The position numbers were made by a program, and so were the translations under genes. A DNA stretch of 64,000 nucleotides, taken from positions 62,001 through 126,000 of the forward strand of contig UQKK01000006.1 of NCBI GenBank assembly GCA_900541505.1, written 5' to 3'. Source of the stretch: an uncultured Ruminococcus sp. Its GTDB lineage: Bacteria > Bacillota > Clostridia > Lachnospirales > Lachnospiraceae. Position 1 is the first letter of the stretch, and each line of letters starts with the position of its first letter. Under the pieces are notes generated by a model that saw only the letters and a program-made list of their open reading frames with translations, was not told the DNA's origin and searched no databases. Shown here in pieces: positions 1-7,601 of this stretch.

Positions 1-885
1 AATCTAACCTTTACGGTTGCAGAAAAAGAATTCAAAGAAAGAGGAATGGAGTTTGGTGTCCGCCAAATGCAAACGCTTAAAATATTGAATTGTGATGGTA
101 TTTATACAAATACGGGATTGCTTCTTTCAGACCAGTGTCCACATACAATTAAGACAGCAGTTTTCCAGGGGGAAGACCAAAGTATATTTCGTGACCGCCA
201 GGAATTTGGCGGTTCGCTGCTTCAGCAAATGAATGATGTGTATGACTACATTGACAGATATAATGAGATTCATGCGGATTTCGAGGGGCTACGGCGGATT
301 GATACAAGAAATTATCCGCAAGTAGCCATAAGAGAGGCATTATTGAATGTGCTGGTACATCGTGACTACGCTTTTAGCGCAAGCGCATTGATTAGTATCT
401 ATTCTGATAGAATGGAATTTATATCTATTGGCGGATTGTTGTCTGGACTTGAACTTGACGATATTATGGCGGGGGTTTCCGCCTGCAGAAATCAAAATCT
501 GGCAAATGTATTTTACAGATTAGAGTTAATAGAGGCTTATGGGACCGGAATCAGAAAGATTTTGAAGGCATATGAAAATGAGAAAAATAAGCCGGTAATT
601 GAGAACACGAGTAATGCCTTCAAGATTACGCTTCCGAATATAAATATAAAAAGGGATAGTGGCAGTCATTTGCAGGAAGAGGTTTTGACTGATAATAATA
701 TAGAAAATCAGGTGCTTCAACTTGCGGAAAGTCAAAACTTTATCACACGAGCTGAAATAGAAATTTTGCTGGGAAGCAGCTCTTCCACAGCATCCAGGGT
801 GTTAAAACAAATGGTAGAAAAAAACCTGCTTGTGCAATGCGGAAAAGGGCGTAGCGTCAGATATGCTATTCCAAAGAACGAATAA
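1..885 (+). CDS. COG2865-like ATP-binding transcriptional regulator, 3' part
   Basis: The frame is open from base 1, so the gene begins before the window; the ATG at 46 is internal. The visible part resembles the C-terminal half of COG2865 proteins (AlbA_2 N-domain, then a GHKL-type HATPase_c_4 domain). The N-box-like stretch is REALLNVLVHRDY, followed by FISIGG and EAYGTGIRKI as G-box-like motifs. The last ~60 residues read as a winged helix (FITRAEIEILLGSSSSTASR) that would bind DNA. The AlbA_2 domain would lie upstream and is not seen. Family function is poorly defined; most members are annotated as putative regulators. It ends at a strong hairpin shared with the convergent genes downstream. 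Confidence 0.75.
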   Translation, partial: NLTFTVAEKEFKERGMEFGVRQMQTLKILNCDGIYTNTGLLLSDQCPHTIKTAVFQGEDQSIFRDRQEFGGSLLQQMNDVYDYIDRYNEIHADFEGLRRIDTRNYPQVAIREALLNVLVHRDYAFSASALISIYSDRMEFISIGGLLSGLELDDIMAGVSACRNQNLANVFYRLELIEAYGTGIRKILKAYENEKNKPVIENTSNAFKITLPNINIKRDSGSHLQEEVLTDNNIENQVLQLAESQNFITRAEIEILLGSSSSTASRVLKQMVEKNLLVQCGKGRSVRYAIPKNE

Positions 886-942
886 ATCAGTTATAGACAG
901 CGTGTGCTCTTAAATATAGTGCGGGTATTTTTTCATTACAAA

Positions 943-991
943 ACTCCCCGTAAGGTAAGCCCAGCTTAGAAAAGCTTACCTTACGGGGAGT
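943..991. terminator. Hairpin terminator between convergent genes
   Basis: An 18-bp perfect stem (943-960 with 974-991, arm core CTCCCCGTAAGG) encloses a 13-nt loop. It sits between the + gene ending at 885 and the - strand genes ending at 1003, so it could serve both. The T-tract on either side is weak. Confidence 0.7.
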
Positions 992-1002
992 CTTAGTACC
1001 AA

Positions 1003-1317
1003 TCAGTTATCCAGACTACTTTCATTAAGAAGAAAATCATAAATACTCATAATTAATACCCCATTGTCATTATAATATGGTGCGGGTACATCTTTCGCGA
1101 TAATGATTTTTTTAAAGAAATCGCCGGTCAGCATAAGAGAGTGCTGCTCCTGTTCCATCTTTGACTGGTTTGGAAGGGCATAGGCTGACTGAATATAATA
1201 ACGTTTGTAGCCTTTATTACAGACAAAATCAATTTCCAACTGCTTGCGAATTCCATGACCTTTTTTATTGGTTTCATTCAGGGTAACAATACCCACATCT
1301 ACATTAAAGATTATCAA
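1003..1317 (-). pseudogene. C-terminal remnant of a DUF4143 AAA ATPase
   Basis: About 104 codons match the extreme C-terminal, nuclease-like part of AAA/DUF4143 ATPases: RKQLEIDFVCNKG, then YYIQSAYALP and FKKIIIAKDV, ending in a typical IYDFLLN tail. The ATPase domain with Walker A and B is absent. There is no ATG or ribosome site; the only usable start is a TTG inside what would be the middle of the domain, and the frame stays open further upstream. I call it a decayed fragment. A full-length relative lies on the same strand at 2094-3323. Confidence 0.7.
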
Positions 1318-1318
1318 A

Positions 1319-1546
1319 TCAAGTGTGAGATTCCTCAGTGCAAGTGCGATATTCAGCTTCTAAATCATCGGCAAGGTACCCGTCACTCATACAGTGCATG
1401 TCGGATACGCCGTCTTTCATAAGCTGATATACAAAAGAATGGTAGAAAAAATCTAAAGCCTTATCCAGGGAAAGCCCGGTCTGCTCTGCAAAAAGTGCTA
1501 CGACACGGGCGTATTTTTTCTGTAGGAGTATAGGATTTGCTCTCAT
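1319..1546 (-). CDS. DUF3791-type small protein (second of pair)
   Basis: A 75-aa soluble protein with no membrane segment or signal peptide. The pattern ALDFFYHSFVYQLMKDGVSD followed by MHCMSDGYLA is, to my recollection, typical of the second small gene in Firmicute clusters of DUF3791-DUF3990-DUF3791 type. Its ATG overlaps the stop of the upstream DUF3791 gene by 4 bp, implying translational coupling. The DUF3990 gene (ADP-ribosyltransferase-like) that I would expect between the two is missing. Biochemical role unknown. Confidence 0.5.
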   Translation of the reverse strand: MRANPILLQKKYARVVALFAEQTGLSLDKALDFFYHSFVYQLMKDGVSDMHCMSDGYLADDLEAEYRTCTEESHT

Positions 1547-1788
1547 AATTCCACCCCTTCATCTTTCATAACGTGTAGTAAATCATCTACAATATATTCT
1601 TTGTCCTGGGTATGCAAAATTTCATAATTGGGGACAATATACTCATTTAGGATATCGCTCTTTTGTGTCAGTGCATCGTATATTTTTTCCGCGCTGATTC
1701 TAAGGCGCCGAGCAACATTTTCAATGCAGAATATAGTGAATTCCAGTTCATCTACAGTGTTTATAACATTTGAATGGGAACCTTCCAC
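1543..1788 (-). CDS. DUF3791 family small protein
   Basis: An 81-aa protein starting at GTG (1788) with GGAGGG 6 nt upstream. The core LEFTIFCIENVARRL, SDILNEYIVPNYEILHTQ and EYIVDDLLHVMK match DUF3791 as I know it. It is first in a two-gene operon and overlaps the next gene by 4 bp. A consensus-like promoter lies about 100 nt upstream. The family often sits beside DUF3990 proteins, suggesting an immunity or antitoxin-like role, but that is inference. The fold is probably all-helical. Confidence 0.6.
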   Translation of the reverse strand: MEGSHSNVINTVDELEFTIFCIENVARRLRISAEKIYDALTQKSDILNEYIVPNYEILHTQDKEYIVDDLLHVMKDEGVEL

Positions 1789-1894
1789 GGCACACCCTCC
1801 TTTTAATTATGCGTCTACGGTTTTCTCTCTGTGCAAAAGTATATATCCTTTCTTTATAAGAGCATACACGGTCGATAAAGAGTATCTTTCCCTC

Positions 1895-1924
1895 ATTATA
1901 GTATGTAAGACAGAGGAGATGCAA
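1895..1924 (-). promoter_or_regulatory. Promoter of DUF3791 pair
   Basis: On the minus strand TTGCAT (1924-1919), an 18-nt spacer and TATAAT (1900-1895). Transcription would start near 1888 and leave a ~100-nt leader before the GTG at 1788. The rest of 1789-2093 shows no convincing gene. Confidence 0.6.
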
Positions 1925-2093
1925 GAAGCCAAAATATTTATAACCGATATTCCAATCATTGTAATACAGTGTGGCTCATATCTTTTCATAGTGTGGTCTA
2001 TTGAAAATTTCTGCGAGTACTCGCAAAAATTTTAATTAGAACTTATCGCTACGAAAATTCCAGGAGACATCTTTATCCCCAAATCATAACTTC

Positions 2094-3323
2094 CTACCCC
2101 AGCAGCCAGTCTATAAGATTTAACGCCTTTATCCCTTCGTAGGACTGGATATAGCTCCTATCCATGGAGAGGATAATCTTTTCATAGTTGTCAGGTATCA
2201 TCTGGAGAGGGCGCAGTTCCCGTTCGCGGGTCTGCGCAGAGCTCATGCTCTCTGTTACCTGGATATACAGCTTATCATCTGGTCTTTCGGCGATGAAATC
2301 GACTTCTGTCTCACTTATCTTGCCAATGTAGACACGGTAGTCCCGCCGCAGCAATTCCAGAAAGACGATATTTTCCAGAATGTGTCCCCGGTCGGCATCT
2401 CGATAACCCAGGAGCAGATTGCGAAAGCCTAGGTCAATGATATAGTGCTTGCCGAGTGTTTTTAAAAGCTGCTTGCCTTTTATGTCATAGCGCTCTACAG
2501 AGTAGAAAATATAAGCGTTTTCGAGCAGAGAAATGTATTTACTGACGGTTTTCCCGGCAATGCGTTTTTCTCTGCCTTTTTCCAGGCCTCCTTCGCTGGA
2601 GAGCACATTTCCGATGTTGTTCGGTGAGGTAATACTTCCGATATTTGAGCAGAGGAAACGCACGATTTTTTGCAGGAGATTCTGGTCAGTCATATTACTC
2701 CTCTGTAAAATATCGCGCAGAATGACTGTGGAATAGATGCCTTCCAGTGCCTGGTTACTGCGTGCCTCATTAAAATGATATTCCCGGAGGATGGGCATAC
2801 CGCCGAACTGTAAGTATTTCTGGAATTTTTCTTCTATTGTCGTATCAGTATGAAATTCATAGAAATCCAGAAACTCTTTAAAAGACAAGGGAAGCATGCG
2901 GATTTCCACGTATCTGCCGGACAACAGGGTGGAAAACTCTGTGGAGAGCAGATAGGCATTGGAGCCGGCAATATAAATATCCACATCATAATCAAGACGA
3001 AAGGATTCTATCGCCTTTTCCCAGTGTTCGACTGCCTGCAGCTCGTCAAAGAGCAGATATGTCCTGCCTTCTGATGGAATACGCTCACTGATATAGTCAT
3101 AGAAGGTCAGATAATCTGTCAGGTCGCGGTAGCGCAGGGACTCCAGATTCATATGGATGATATGGGTCTGTGGGACGTCTGTTTCTATCAAATACTGATG
3201 AAATAAATCCATTAGGGAAGATTTCCCGCATCTGCGGATACCGGTAATGATTTTCACTAAATCTACGTCTTTATTTTGAATTAGCTGCTGCAAATATTGA
3301 GGACGATTTATCAGTTCAGCCAT
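2094..3323 (-). CDS. AAA ATPase with DUF4143 C-terminal domain
   Basis: 409 aa. Walker A is GIRRCGKSS (residues 28-36) and Walker B is YLLFDE; YIAGSNAYLLS then LLSGRYVEIRMLPLSF is the usual sensor region of AAA_14 proteins. The C-terminal third (HILENIVFLELL, EVDFIAE, YIQVTESM) is the DUF4143 region, which looks like a PD-(D/E)XK nuclease fold. The length is typical of the family. Its cellular role is not established. It starts at an ATG behind AGGAGG, with its own promoter and an upstream inverted repeat that suggest regulation. A decayed paralogue lies downstream at 1003-1317 and a distant relative at 32909. Confidence 0.85.
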   Translation of the reverse strand: MAELINRPQYLQQLIQNKDVDLVKIITGIRRCGKSSLMDLFHQYLIETDVPQTHIIHMNLESLRYRDLTDYLTFYDYISERIPSEGRTYLLFDELQAVEHWEKAIESFRLDYDVDIYIAGSNAYLLSTEFSTLLSGRYVEIRMLPLSFKEFLDFYEFHTDTTIEEKFQKYLQFGGMPILREYHFNEARSNQALEGIYSTVILRDILQRSNMTDQNLLQKIVRFLCSNIGSITSPNNIGNVLSSEGGLEKGREKRIAGKTVSKYISLLENAYIFYSVERYDIKGKQLLKTLGKHYIIDLGFRNLLLGYRDADRGHILENIVFLELLRRDYRVYIGKISETEVDFIAERPDDKLYIQVTESMSSAQTRERELRPLQMIPDNYEKIILSMDRSYIQSYEGIKALNLIDWLLG

Positions 3324-3348
3324 CTGTCATGCACCTCCTTTTTCTACT

Positions 3349-3403
3349 ATTATATCCAAAACTTCCAAAAAATCAATAGTTTCAGACTTACAAGTCAGAA
3401 ACT
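3349..3403 (-). promoter_or_regulatory. Promoter plus operator-like inverted repeat for DUF4143 gene
   Basis: On the minus strand TTGATT (3376-3371), a 16-nt spacer and TATAAT (3354-3349). Directly upstream of the -35 is an inverted repeat at 3378-3403 with 12-nt arms (AGTTTCAGACTT and AAGTCAGAAACT, one mismatch) around 2 nt. This could be an operator. Confidence 0.55.
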
Positions 3404-3525
3404 TTTAAAAATCTGCAAAAAATAAACTTCCATTCCTAAAACTCTATATCATTTTCTTCTGCCTTCCTATACAGTATACCCTGTGAAATGGCGTCGATTC
3501 ACCGCAGAACTGCCATTTACAGCCA

Positions 3526-3609
3526 CCCCACGCATATGCGCACTTGTTGCATCGGAGCCTTTGCCGTTTGTTCCTGCCACATGCAGACAGCCCCACGCAC
3601 ATGCGCACT
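3526..3609. repeat. Two copies of a 19-bp GC-rich repeat
   Basis: A 19-mer beginning CCCCACGCA and ending ATGCGCACT occurs at 3526-3544 and 3591-3609 with one T/C difference. The first copy contains the perfect palindrome CGCATATGCG. The surrounding stretch 3324-3768 has no believable gene; an 82-codon minus-strand frame over it looks like chance. Confidence 0.6.
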
Positions 3610-3638
3610 CGCCAAATCTTGGAGGCTTCGGTGTTAGT

Positions 3639-3670
3639 GTTACTGTTCGCAGATATCTGTGAACAGTAAC
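3639..3670. repeat. 32-bp near-perfect palindrome upstream of pfkA
   Basis: GTTACTGTTC at 3639-3648 pairs with GAACAGTAAC at 3661-3670 around the inner palindrome CAGATATCTG, with one G/T mismatch. It has no T-tract, so it is not a standard terminator. It lies about 40 bp upstream of the pfkA -35 box and could be an operator or cruciform. Confidence 0.6.
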
Positions 3671-3710
3671 GCCCCGGTCCCGCTCACAAAAGTAATTTTT
3701 GAAAAACCCT

Positions 3711-3739
3711 TTCAAACAATAAAACAGATGCGTTATAAT
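3711..3739 (+). promoter_or_regulatory. pfkA promoter
   Basis: TTCAAA (3711-3716), a 17-nt spacer and TATAAT (3734-3739), followed by AAGGAGG 7 nt before the ATG. The predicted start site is about 3746. Confidence 0.55.
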
Positions 3740-3768
3740 AAGAAAAAGCTGTAAGGAGGATATAGAGG

Positions 3769-4848
3769 ATGTTAAGAGTTGGAATGTTGACGAGCGGCGG
3801 AGACTGTCAGGCGCTGAACGCGGCGATGCGCGGGGTTGTGAAGGGCATCTGTTCCAAGAGAGACGATGTGGAGATATATGGTTTCAAAGACGGGTATAAG
3901 GGTCTCATCTATTCAGACTTTGATATGCTGACCTCCAGGGATTTTTCCGGAATCCTGACAAGGGGCGGTACGATACTGGGGACTTCCCGCCAGCCGTTTA
4001 AGCTCATGAGAGTGCCGGACAAGGACGGGCTGGATAAAGTAGAGGCGATGAAGCATACTTACCACAAATTGAGCCTGGACTGCCTGGTTATCCTGGGCGG
4101 AAACGGAACGCAGAAGACAGCGAACCTCTTAAGGGAAGAGGGACTGAATATTGTTTCTCTGCCGAAGACCATTGACAATGACCTGTGGGGCACGGAGATG
4201 ACATTCGGATTCCAGAGTGCGGTGGATATTGCCACAGATACCATTGACAGAATCCACACGACAGCGACGTCCCACAGCCGTGTATTTATTATAGAGGTCA
4301 TGGGGCATAAGGTGGGACACGTTACACTGCACGCGGGTATCGCGGGCGGCGCGGACATCATTCTTCTGCCGGAGATTCCCTACGATATCAATGTGATAGC
4401 GGATGTGATTGAGAAGCGTTCCGCGGCAGGGAAGCGTTTTACCATCCTGGCAGTAGCAGAGGGAGCAATTTCCAAGGAAGATGCCAAGCTGAAGAAGAAA
4501 GAGTACAAGGAAAAGCTGGCGAAGAGGAAATATCCTTCCATCGCATACGAGCTGGCAGAGCAGATTCAGAAGAAGACGGACAAGGAAGTGCGCATCACGG
4601 TGCCGGGACATACCCAGAGAGGAGGTTCTCCGTGTCCGTACGACCGCGTATTTTCTACAAGAGTGGGCGCTAAGGCGGCAGAGCTGATTCTGAATCAGGA
4701 ATACGGATACATGGTAGCGATGAAGAGAGGCGAGACGGCGAAAGTTCCGCTGGAAGAAATCGCGGGTAAATTAAAATATGTGGACCCGAACTGCAACCTT
4801 ATCAAAGAGGCTAGAATGGTGGGTATCAGTTTCGGGGATAAACTGTAA
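3769..4848 (+). CDS. pfkA: 6-phosphofructokinase
   Basis: 359 aa, cytosolic glycolytic enzyme phosphorylating fructose 6-phosphate to fructose 1,6-bisphosphate. It opens with MLTSGGDCQALNA, the nucleotide-binding loop. GGNGT (110-114) has glycine where PPi-dependent enzymes carry aspartate, which favours ATP as donor. PKTIDND (132-138) contains the catalytic Asp, and its lysine is the variant found in the long 'group III' PFK branch. VPGHTQRGG is the sugar-phosphate binding region. It is somewhat longer than E. coli PfkA (320 aa). Own promoter, AAGGAGG ribosome site; the next gene follows after 87 bp. Donor specificity from two residues is inference. Confidence 0.93.
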   Translation: MLRVGMLTSGGDCQALNAAMRGVVKGICSKRDDVEIYGFKDGYKGLIYSDFDMLTSRDFSGILTRGGTILGTSRQPFKLMRVPDKDGLDKVEAMKHTYHKLSLDCLVILGGNGTQKTANLLREEGLNIVSLPKTIDNDLWGTEMTFGFQSAVDIATDTIDRIHTTATSHSRVFIIEVMGHKVGHVTLHAGIAGGADIILLPEIPYDINVIADVIEKRSAAGKRFTILAVAEGAISKEDAKLKKKEYKEKLAKRKYPSIAYELAEQIQKKTDKEVRITVPGHTQRGGSPCPYDRVFSTRVGAKAAELILNQEYGYMVAMKRGETAKVPLEEIAGKLKYVDPNCNLIKEARMVGISFGDKL

Positions 4849-4935
4849 TCGTTCAGTTCTCGCTGTTATTGCTTATCCTTTTTCTGACGGCTGAAGGGCT
4901 GCGATAAATGAAATAAATAAACAGAGGTGTGATTC

Positions 4936-6516
4936 ATGTCGTATACGGCACTTTACAGAAAATTCCGTCCCACAGCATTTGAGGACGTGAAAGGACAAGA
5001 CCATATTATTACAACATTAAAGAACCAGATTAAAGCAAACCGTATCGGACATGCATATCTGTTCTGTGGAACGAGAGGGACCGGGAAGACCACGGTGGCG
5101 AAGATTTTTGCCAAGGCGGTCAACTGCGAACACCCGGTGGACGGAAGCCCCTGCGGGGAGTGCGCCATGTGCCGCTCCATCGCGGCGGGCACTTCCATGA
5201 ACGTCATCGAGATTGACGCGGCATCCAACAACGGTGTGGACAATATCCGTGAAATCCGGGAGGAAGTGACTTACCGTCCCACAGAAGGCAGGTACAAAGT
5301 CTATATCATCGACGAGGTGCATATGCTCTCCATCGGCGCGTTCAATGCTCTTTTAAAGACATTGGAAGAGCCGCCGGAGTACGTTATCTTCATCCTCGCC
5401 ACAACAGAGGTGCACAAAATCCCCATCACCATCCTGTCCAGATGTCAGCATTATGATTTCAAGAGAATCAGCATTGAGACGATTTCCGGGCGCATGAAGG
5501 ATTTGATGGACAAGGAGCAGGTGGACGTGGAGGACAGGGCAATCCGCTATATTGCGAAAGCGGCGGACGGTTCCATGCGTGACGCGCTGAGTCTTTTGGA
5601 CCAGTGTATCGCCTTTTATCTGGGGCAGACACTGACCTATGACAATGTGCTGGAAGTGCTGGGCGCGGTGGACACGGATGTGTTCAGCCAGCTTTTGAGA
5701 AATATCCTTGCCAGAGATACGGCGAAGGTGCTGGATACGGTGGAGGAGCTTGTCATGCAGGGCAGGGAGCTGACCCAGATGGCGGCGGACTTCACCTGGT
5801 ATTTAAGAAACTTGCTTCTGGTAAAGACATCTGATAATATAGAGGATGTGTTGGATGTATCCACGGAAAACATGATGCAGTTAAAAGAAGAGGCAGAGAT
5901 GATTGAGCCGGATATGCTCTTTCGTTTTATCCGTGTCTTTTCTGAATTGTCCGGGCAGTTAAAGTACGCCACACAGAAGAGAGTCCTTCTGGAGGTAGCG
6001 TTGATAAAATTGTGTGTCCCCGCCATGGAGACAGAGCAGGATACGCTGCTGGATCGTATCCGCGCGGTGGAAGAAAAGATAGAAAAAGGGATTCCACAGG
6101 CGGAGAGTACACAGCGCATTGTCTATGTGAACAGAGACGGCGGCAAAGAGGAAGGAGCCTTGGCAGGGCAGCCTGCACCGGAGCTTCCCAAAGCTATCCC
6201 TGAGGATATCAAAGAGGTGACCAAGAATTTCCGCTCTATCGCGGACGAGGCGTCCGGGCTGCTTCGGAGCTATCTGAAGAAAGCGCGTTTAAGCCTCGGC
6301 GGAGACAATCGTCTGCTGGTCGTCATGCCGGGAGGTATGGAGGCAGAGTTTGTCGGAAGGAAAGACCGTGTGGAGGAGTTAGAGAGCCTGATTGAGAACC
6401 GCATAGGGAAGAAAGTGGAAGTCGAAGTGCGGTGCGTGGAAGAAGGCAGGCATTTTGAAGACACGTTCGTGGATATTGAAAAGAAAATAAATATGGAAAT
6501 CATAGTGGAGGACTAA
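4936..6516 (+). CDS. dnaX: DNA polymerase III subunits gamma/tau
   Basis: 526 aa clamp-loader ATPase. Walker A is GTRGTGKTT (45-53); the zinc module uses C64, C73, C76 and C79; the DEVH box is at 126-129; sensor-1 is ILATTE. Residues ~370-520 form the tau-like region that contacts polymerase. It heads the classic dnaX-ybaB-recR cluster, with the next gene starting 3 bp after its stop. I saw no A-rich frameshift site that would create a separate gamma product. The ffs (SRP RNA) gene, often just upstream in Firmicutes, is not in the 87-bp gap. Confidence 0.95.
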   Translation: MSYTALYRKFRPTAFEDVKGQDHIITTLKNQIKANRIGHAYLFCGTRGTGKTTVAKIFAKAVNCEHPVDGSPCGECAMCRSIAAGTSMNVIEIDAASNNGVDNIREIREEVTYRPTEGRYKVYIIDEVHMLSIGAFNALLKTLEEPPEYVIFILATTEVHKIPITILSRCQHYDFKRISIETISGRMKDLMDKEQVDVEDRAIRYIAKAADGSMRDALSLLDQCIAFYLGQTLTYDNVLEVLGAVDTDVFSQLLRNILARDTAKVLDTVEELVMQGRELTQMAADFTWYLRNLLLVKTSDNIEDVLDVSTENMMQLKEEAEMIEPDMLFRFIRVFSELSGQLKYATQKRVLLEVALIKLCVPAMETEQDTLLDRIRAVEEKIEKGIPQAESTQRIVYVNRDGGKEEGALAGQPAPELPKAIPEDIKEVTKNFRSIADEASGLLRSYLKKARLSLGGDNRLLVVMPGGMEAEFVGRKDRVEELESLIENRIGKKVEVEVRCVEEGRHFEDTFVDIEKKINMEIIVED

Positions 6517-6518
6517 AA

Positions 6519-6872
6519 ATGGCAAAACGCGGAGGTTTCCCAGGCGGCGGAATGCCTGGAAATATGGCGAATCTTATGAAACAGGCGCAGAAGATGCAGC
6601 GCCAGATGGAGGAACAGCAGAAAGCGCTGGAGTCCAAGGAGTTTACAGCGACAGCGGGCGGCGGTGCTGTGGAAGTGACCGTTTCCGGGAAAAGAGAAGT
6701 GTTGAAGGTGAAACTGGCAGAAGAAGTGGTTGACCCCGATGACATCGAAATGCTGGAAGACTTAATCGTGGCAGCGGCAAATGAGGCACTGCGCCAGGTG
6801 GATGAGGAGTCCGGGGCTGCCATGTCGAAGCTCACAGGAGGATTGGGCGGCGGTATGCCGGGGATGTTCTAA
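6519..6872 (+). CDS. Nucleoid-associated protein, YbaB/EbfC family
   Basis: 117 aa. It opens with a Gly/Phe-rich tail (AKRGGFPGGG) and then the YbaB core: MANLMKQAQKMQRQMEEQQ, EVTVSGKREVLKVKL and DLIVAAANEALRQVDE. Members are small dimeric DNA-binding proteins of the nucleoid. The ATG lies 3 bp after dnaX and the stop 1 bp before recR, so it is translated as part of that operon. Confidence 0.92.
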   Translation: MAKRGGFPGGGMPGNMANLMKQAQKMQRQMEEQQKALESKEFTATAGGGAVEVTVSGKREVLKVKLAEEVVDPDDIEMLEDLIVAAANEALRQVDEESGAAMSKLTGGLGGGMPGMF

Positions 6873-6873
6873 G

Positions 6874-7470
6874 ATGGAGTATTACAGCAATCAAATCAGC
6901 AGACTTATCGAGGAGTTTTCGAGACTCCCAGGTATAGGAAGCAAGTCGGCACAGCGGCTTGCTTTTCATATTATTAACATGCCGAAAGAACAGGTGGAGA
7001 ACTTAGCTAAGTCCCTTGTGGATGCGAGGAATAACGTGCGCTATTGTAAGCAGTGCTGTACGCTGACGGACCGGGAGGTATGCCCCATCTGCAGCAATGA
7101 AGAGCGGGACCACAAGACCATCATGGTGGTGGAGACCCCGCGGGATTTGGCTGCGTATGAGAAGACCGGAAAATACAACGGCGTGTACCATGTGCTGCAC
7201 GGGGCGATTTCTCCCATGCTCGGTATCGGACCGGGAGATATCCGGCTGAAAGAACTGATGGAACGCCTGCAGGGGGATGTGGATGAAGTCATCATTGCCA
7301 CGAACTCCAGCCTGGAGGGCGAGACGACTGCCATGTACATCAGTAAACTGATAAAGCCTGTGGGAATCAAGGTGAGCAGGATTGCCAGCGGAGTTCCCGT
7401 GGGCGGTGATTTGGAGTACATTGACGAAGTGACGCTGCTGCGCGCTTTGGAAGGACGTACAGAACTGTAG
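6874..7470 (+). CDS. recR: Recombination mediator RecR
   Basis: 198 aa, acts with RecO/RecF to load RecA at gaps. A helix-hairpin-helix (LPGIGSKSAQRLAF) is followed by a Cys4 zinc finger (C58, C61, C70, C73) and a Toprim domain beginning VVETPRDLAAYE. I place the start at the ATG 1 bp after ybaB; the frame extends upstream but into ybaB. The last codons (RALEGRTEL) are part of the first unit of a 34-bp tandem repeat that continues past the stop. Confidence 0.95.
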   Translation: MEYYSNQISRLIEEFSRLPGIGSKSAQRLAFHIINMPKEQVENLAKSLVDARNNVRYCKQCCTLTDREVCPICSNEERDHKTIMVVETPRDLAAYEKTGKYNGVYHVLHGAISPMLGIGPGDIRLKELMERLQGDVDEVIIATNSSLEGETTAMYISKLIKPVGIKVSRIASGVPVGGDLEYIDEVTLLRALEGRTEL

Positions 7471-7543
7471 TAAGGGCGCTTTGGATGTAGGCAGAGAACT
7501 GTAGCAGGAGCGCTTTGGACGGACGCAGAGAACTCTAAAGGAG
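7442..7543 (+). repeat. 34-bp tandem repeat, three units, overlapping recR 3' end
   Basis: Units start at 7442, 7476 and 7510, each with GCGCTTTGGA and later AGAACT(G/C)TA. The period is exactly 34 bp. The first unit encodes the recR C-terminus, so the others are degenerate copies of the end of the gene, probably from slippage or duplication. Confidence 0.85.
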
Positions 7544-7601
7544 GCGGCGGTGCCCCGGCAGCGCTCCCGGCGGCAAGCGGCAGTAAAGAGGATACAAACA
7601 G

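Noticed and set aside
1807..1989. A 60-codon minus-strand frame upstream of the DUF3791 pair
   Set aside because: It overlaps the promoter and leader of that operon and has no ribosome site.
4848..4936. SRP RNA gene upstream of dnaX
   Set aside because: The gap is only 87 bp and shows none of the SRP RNA hairpin motifs.
7442..7543. CRISPR array
   Set aside because: The period is 34 bp with no distinct spacers; whole units are repeated and the first is coding.
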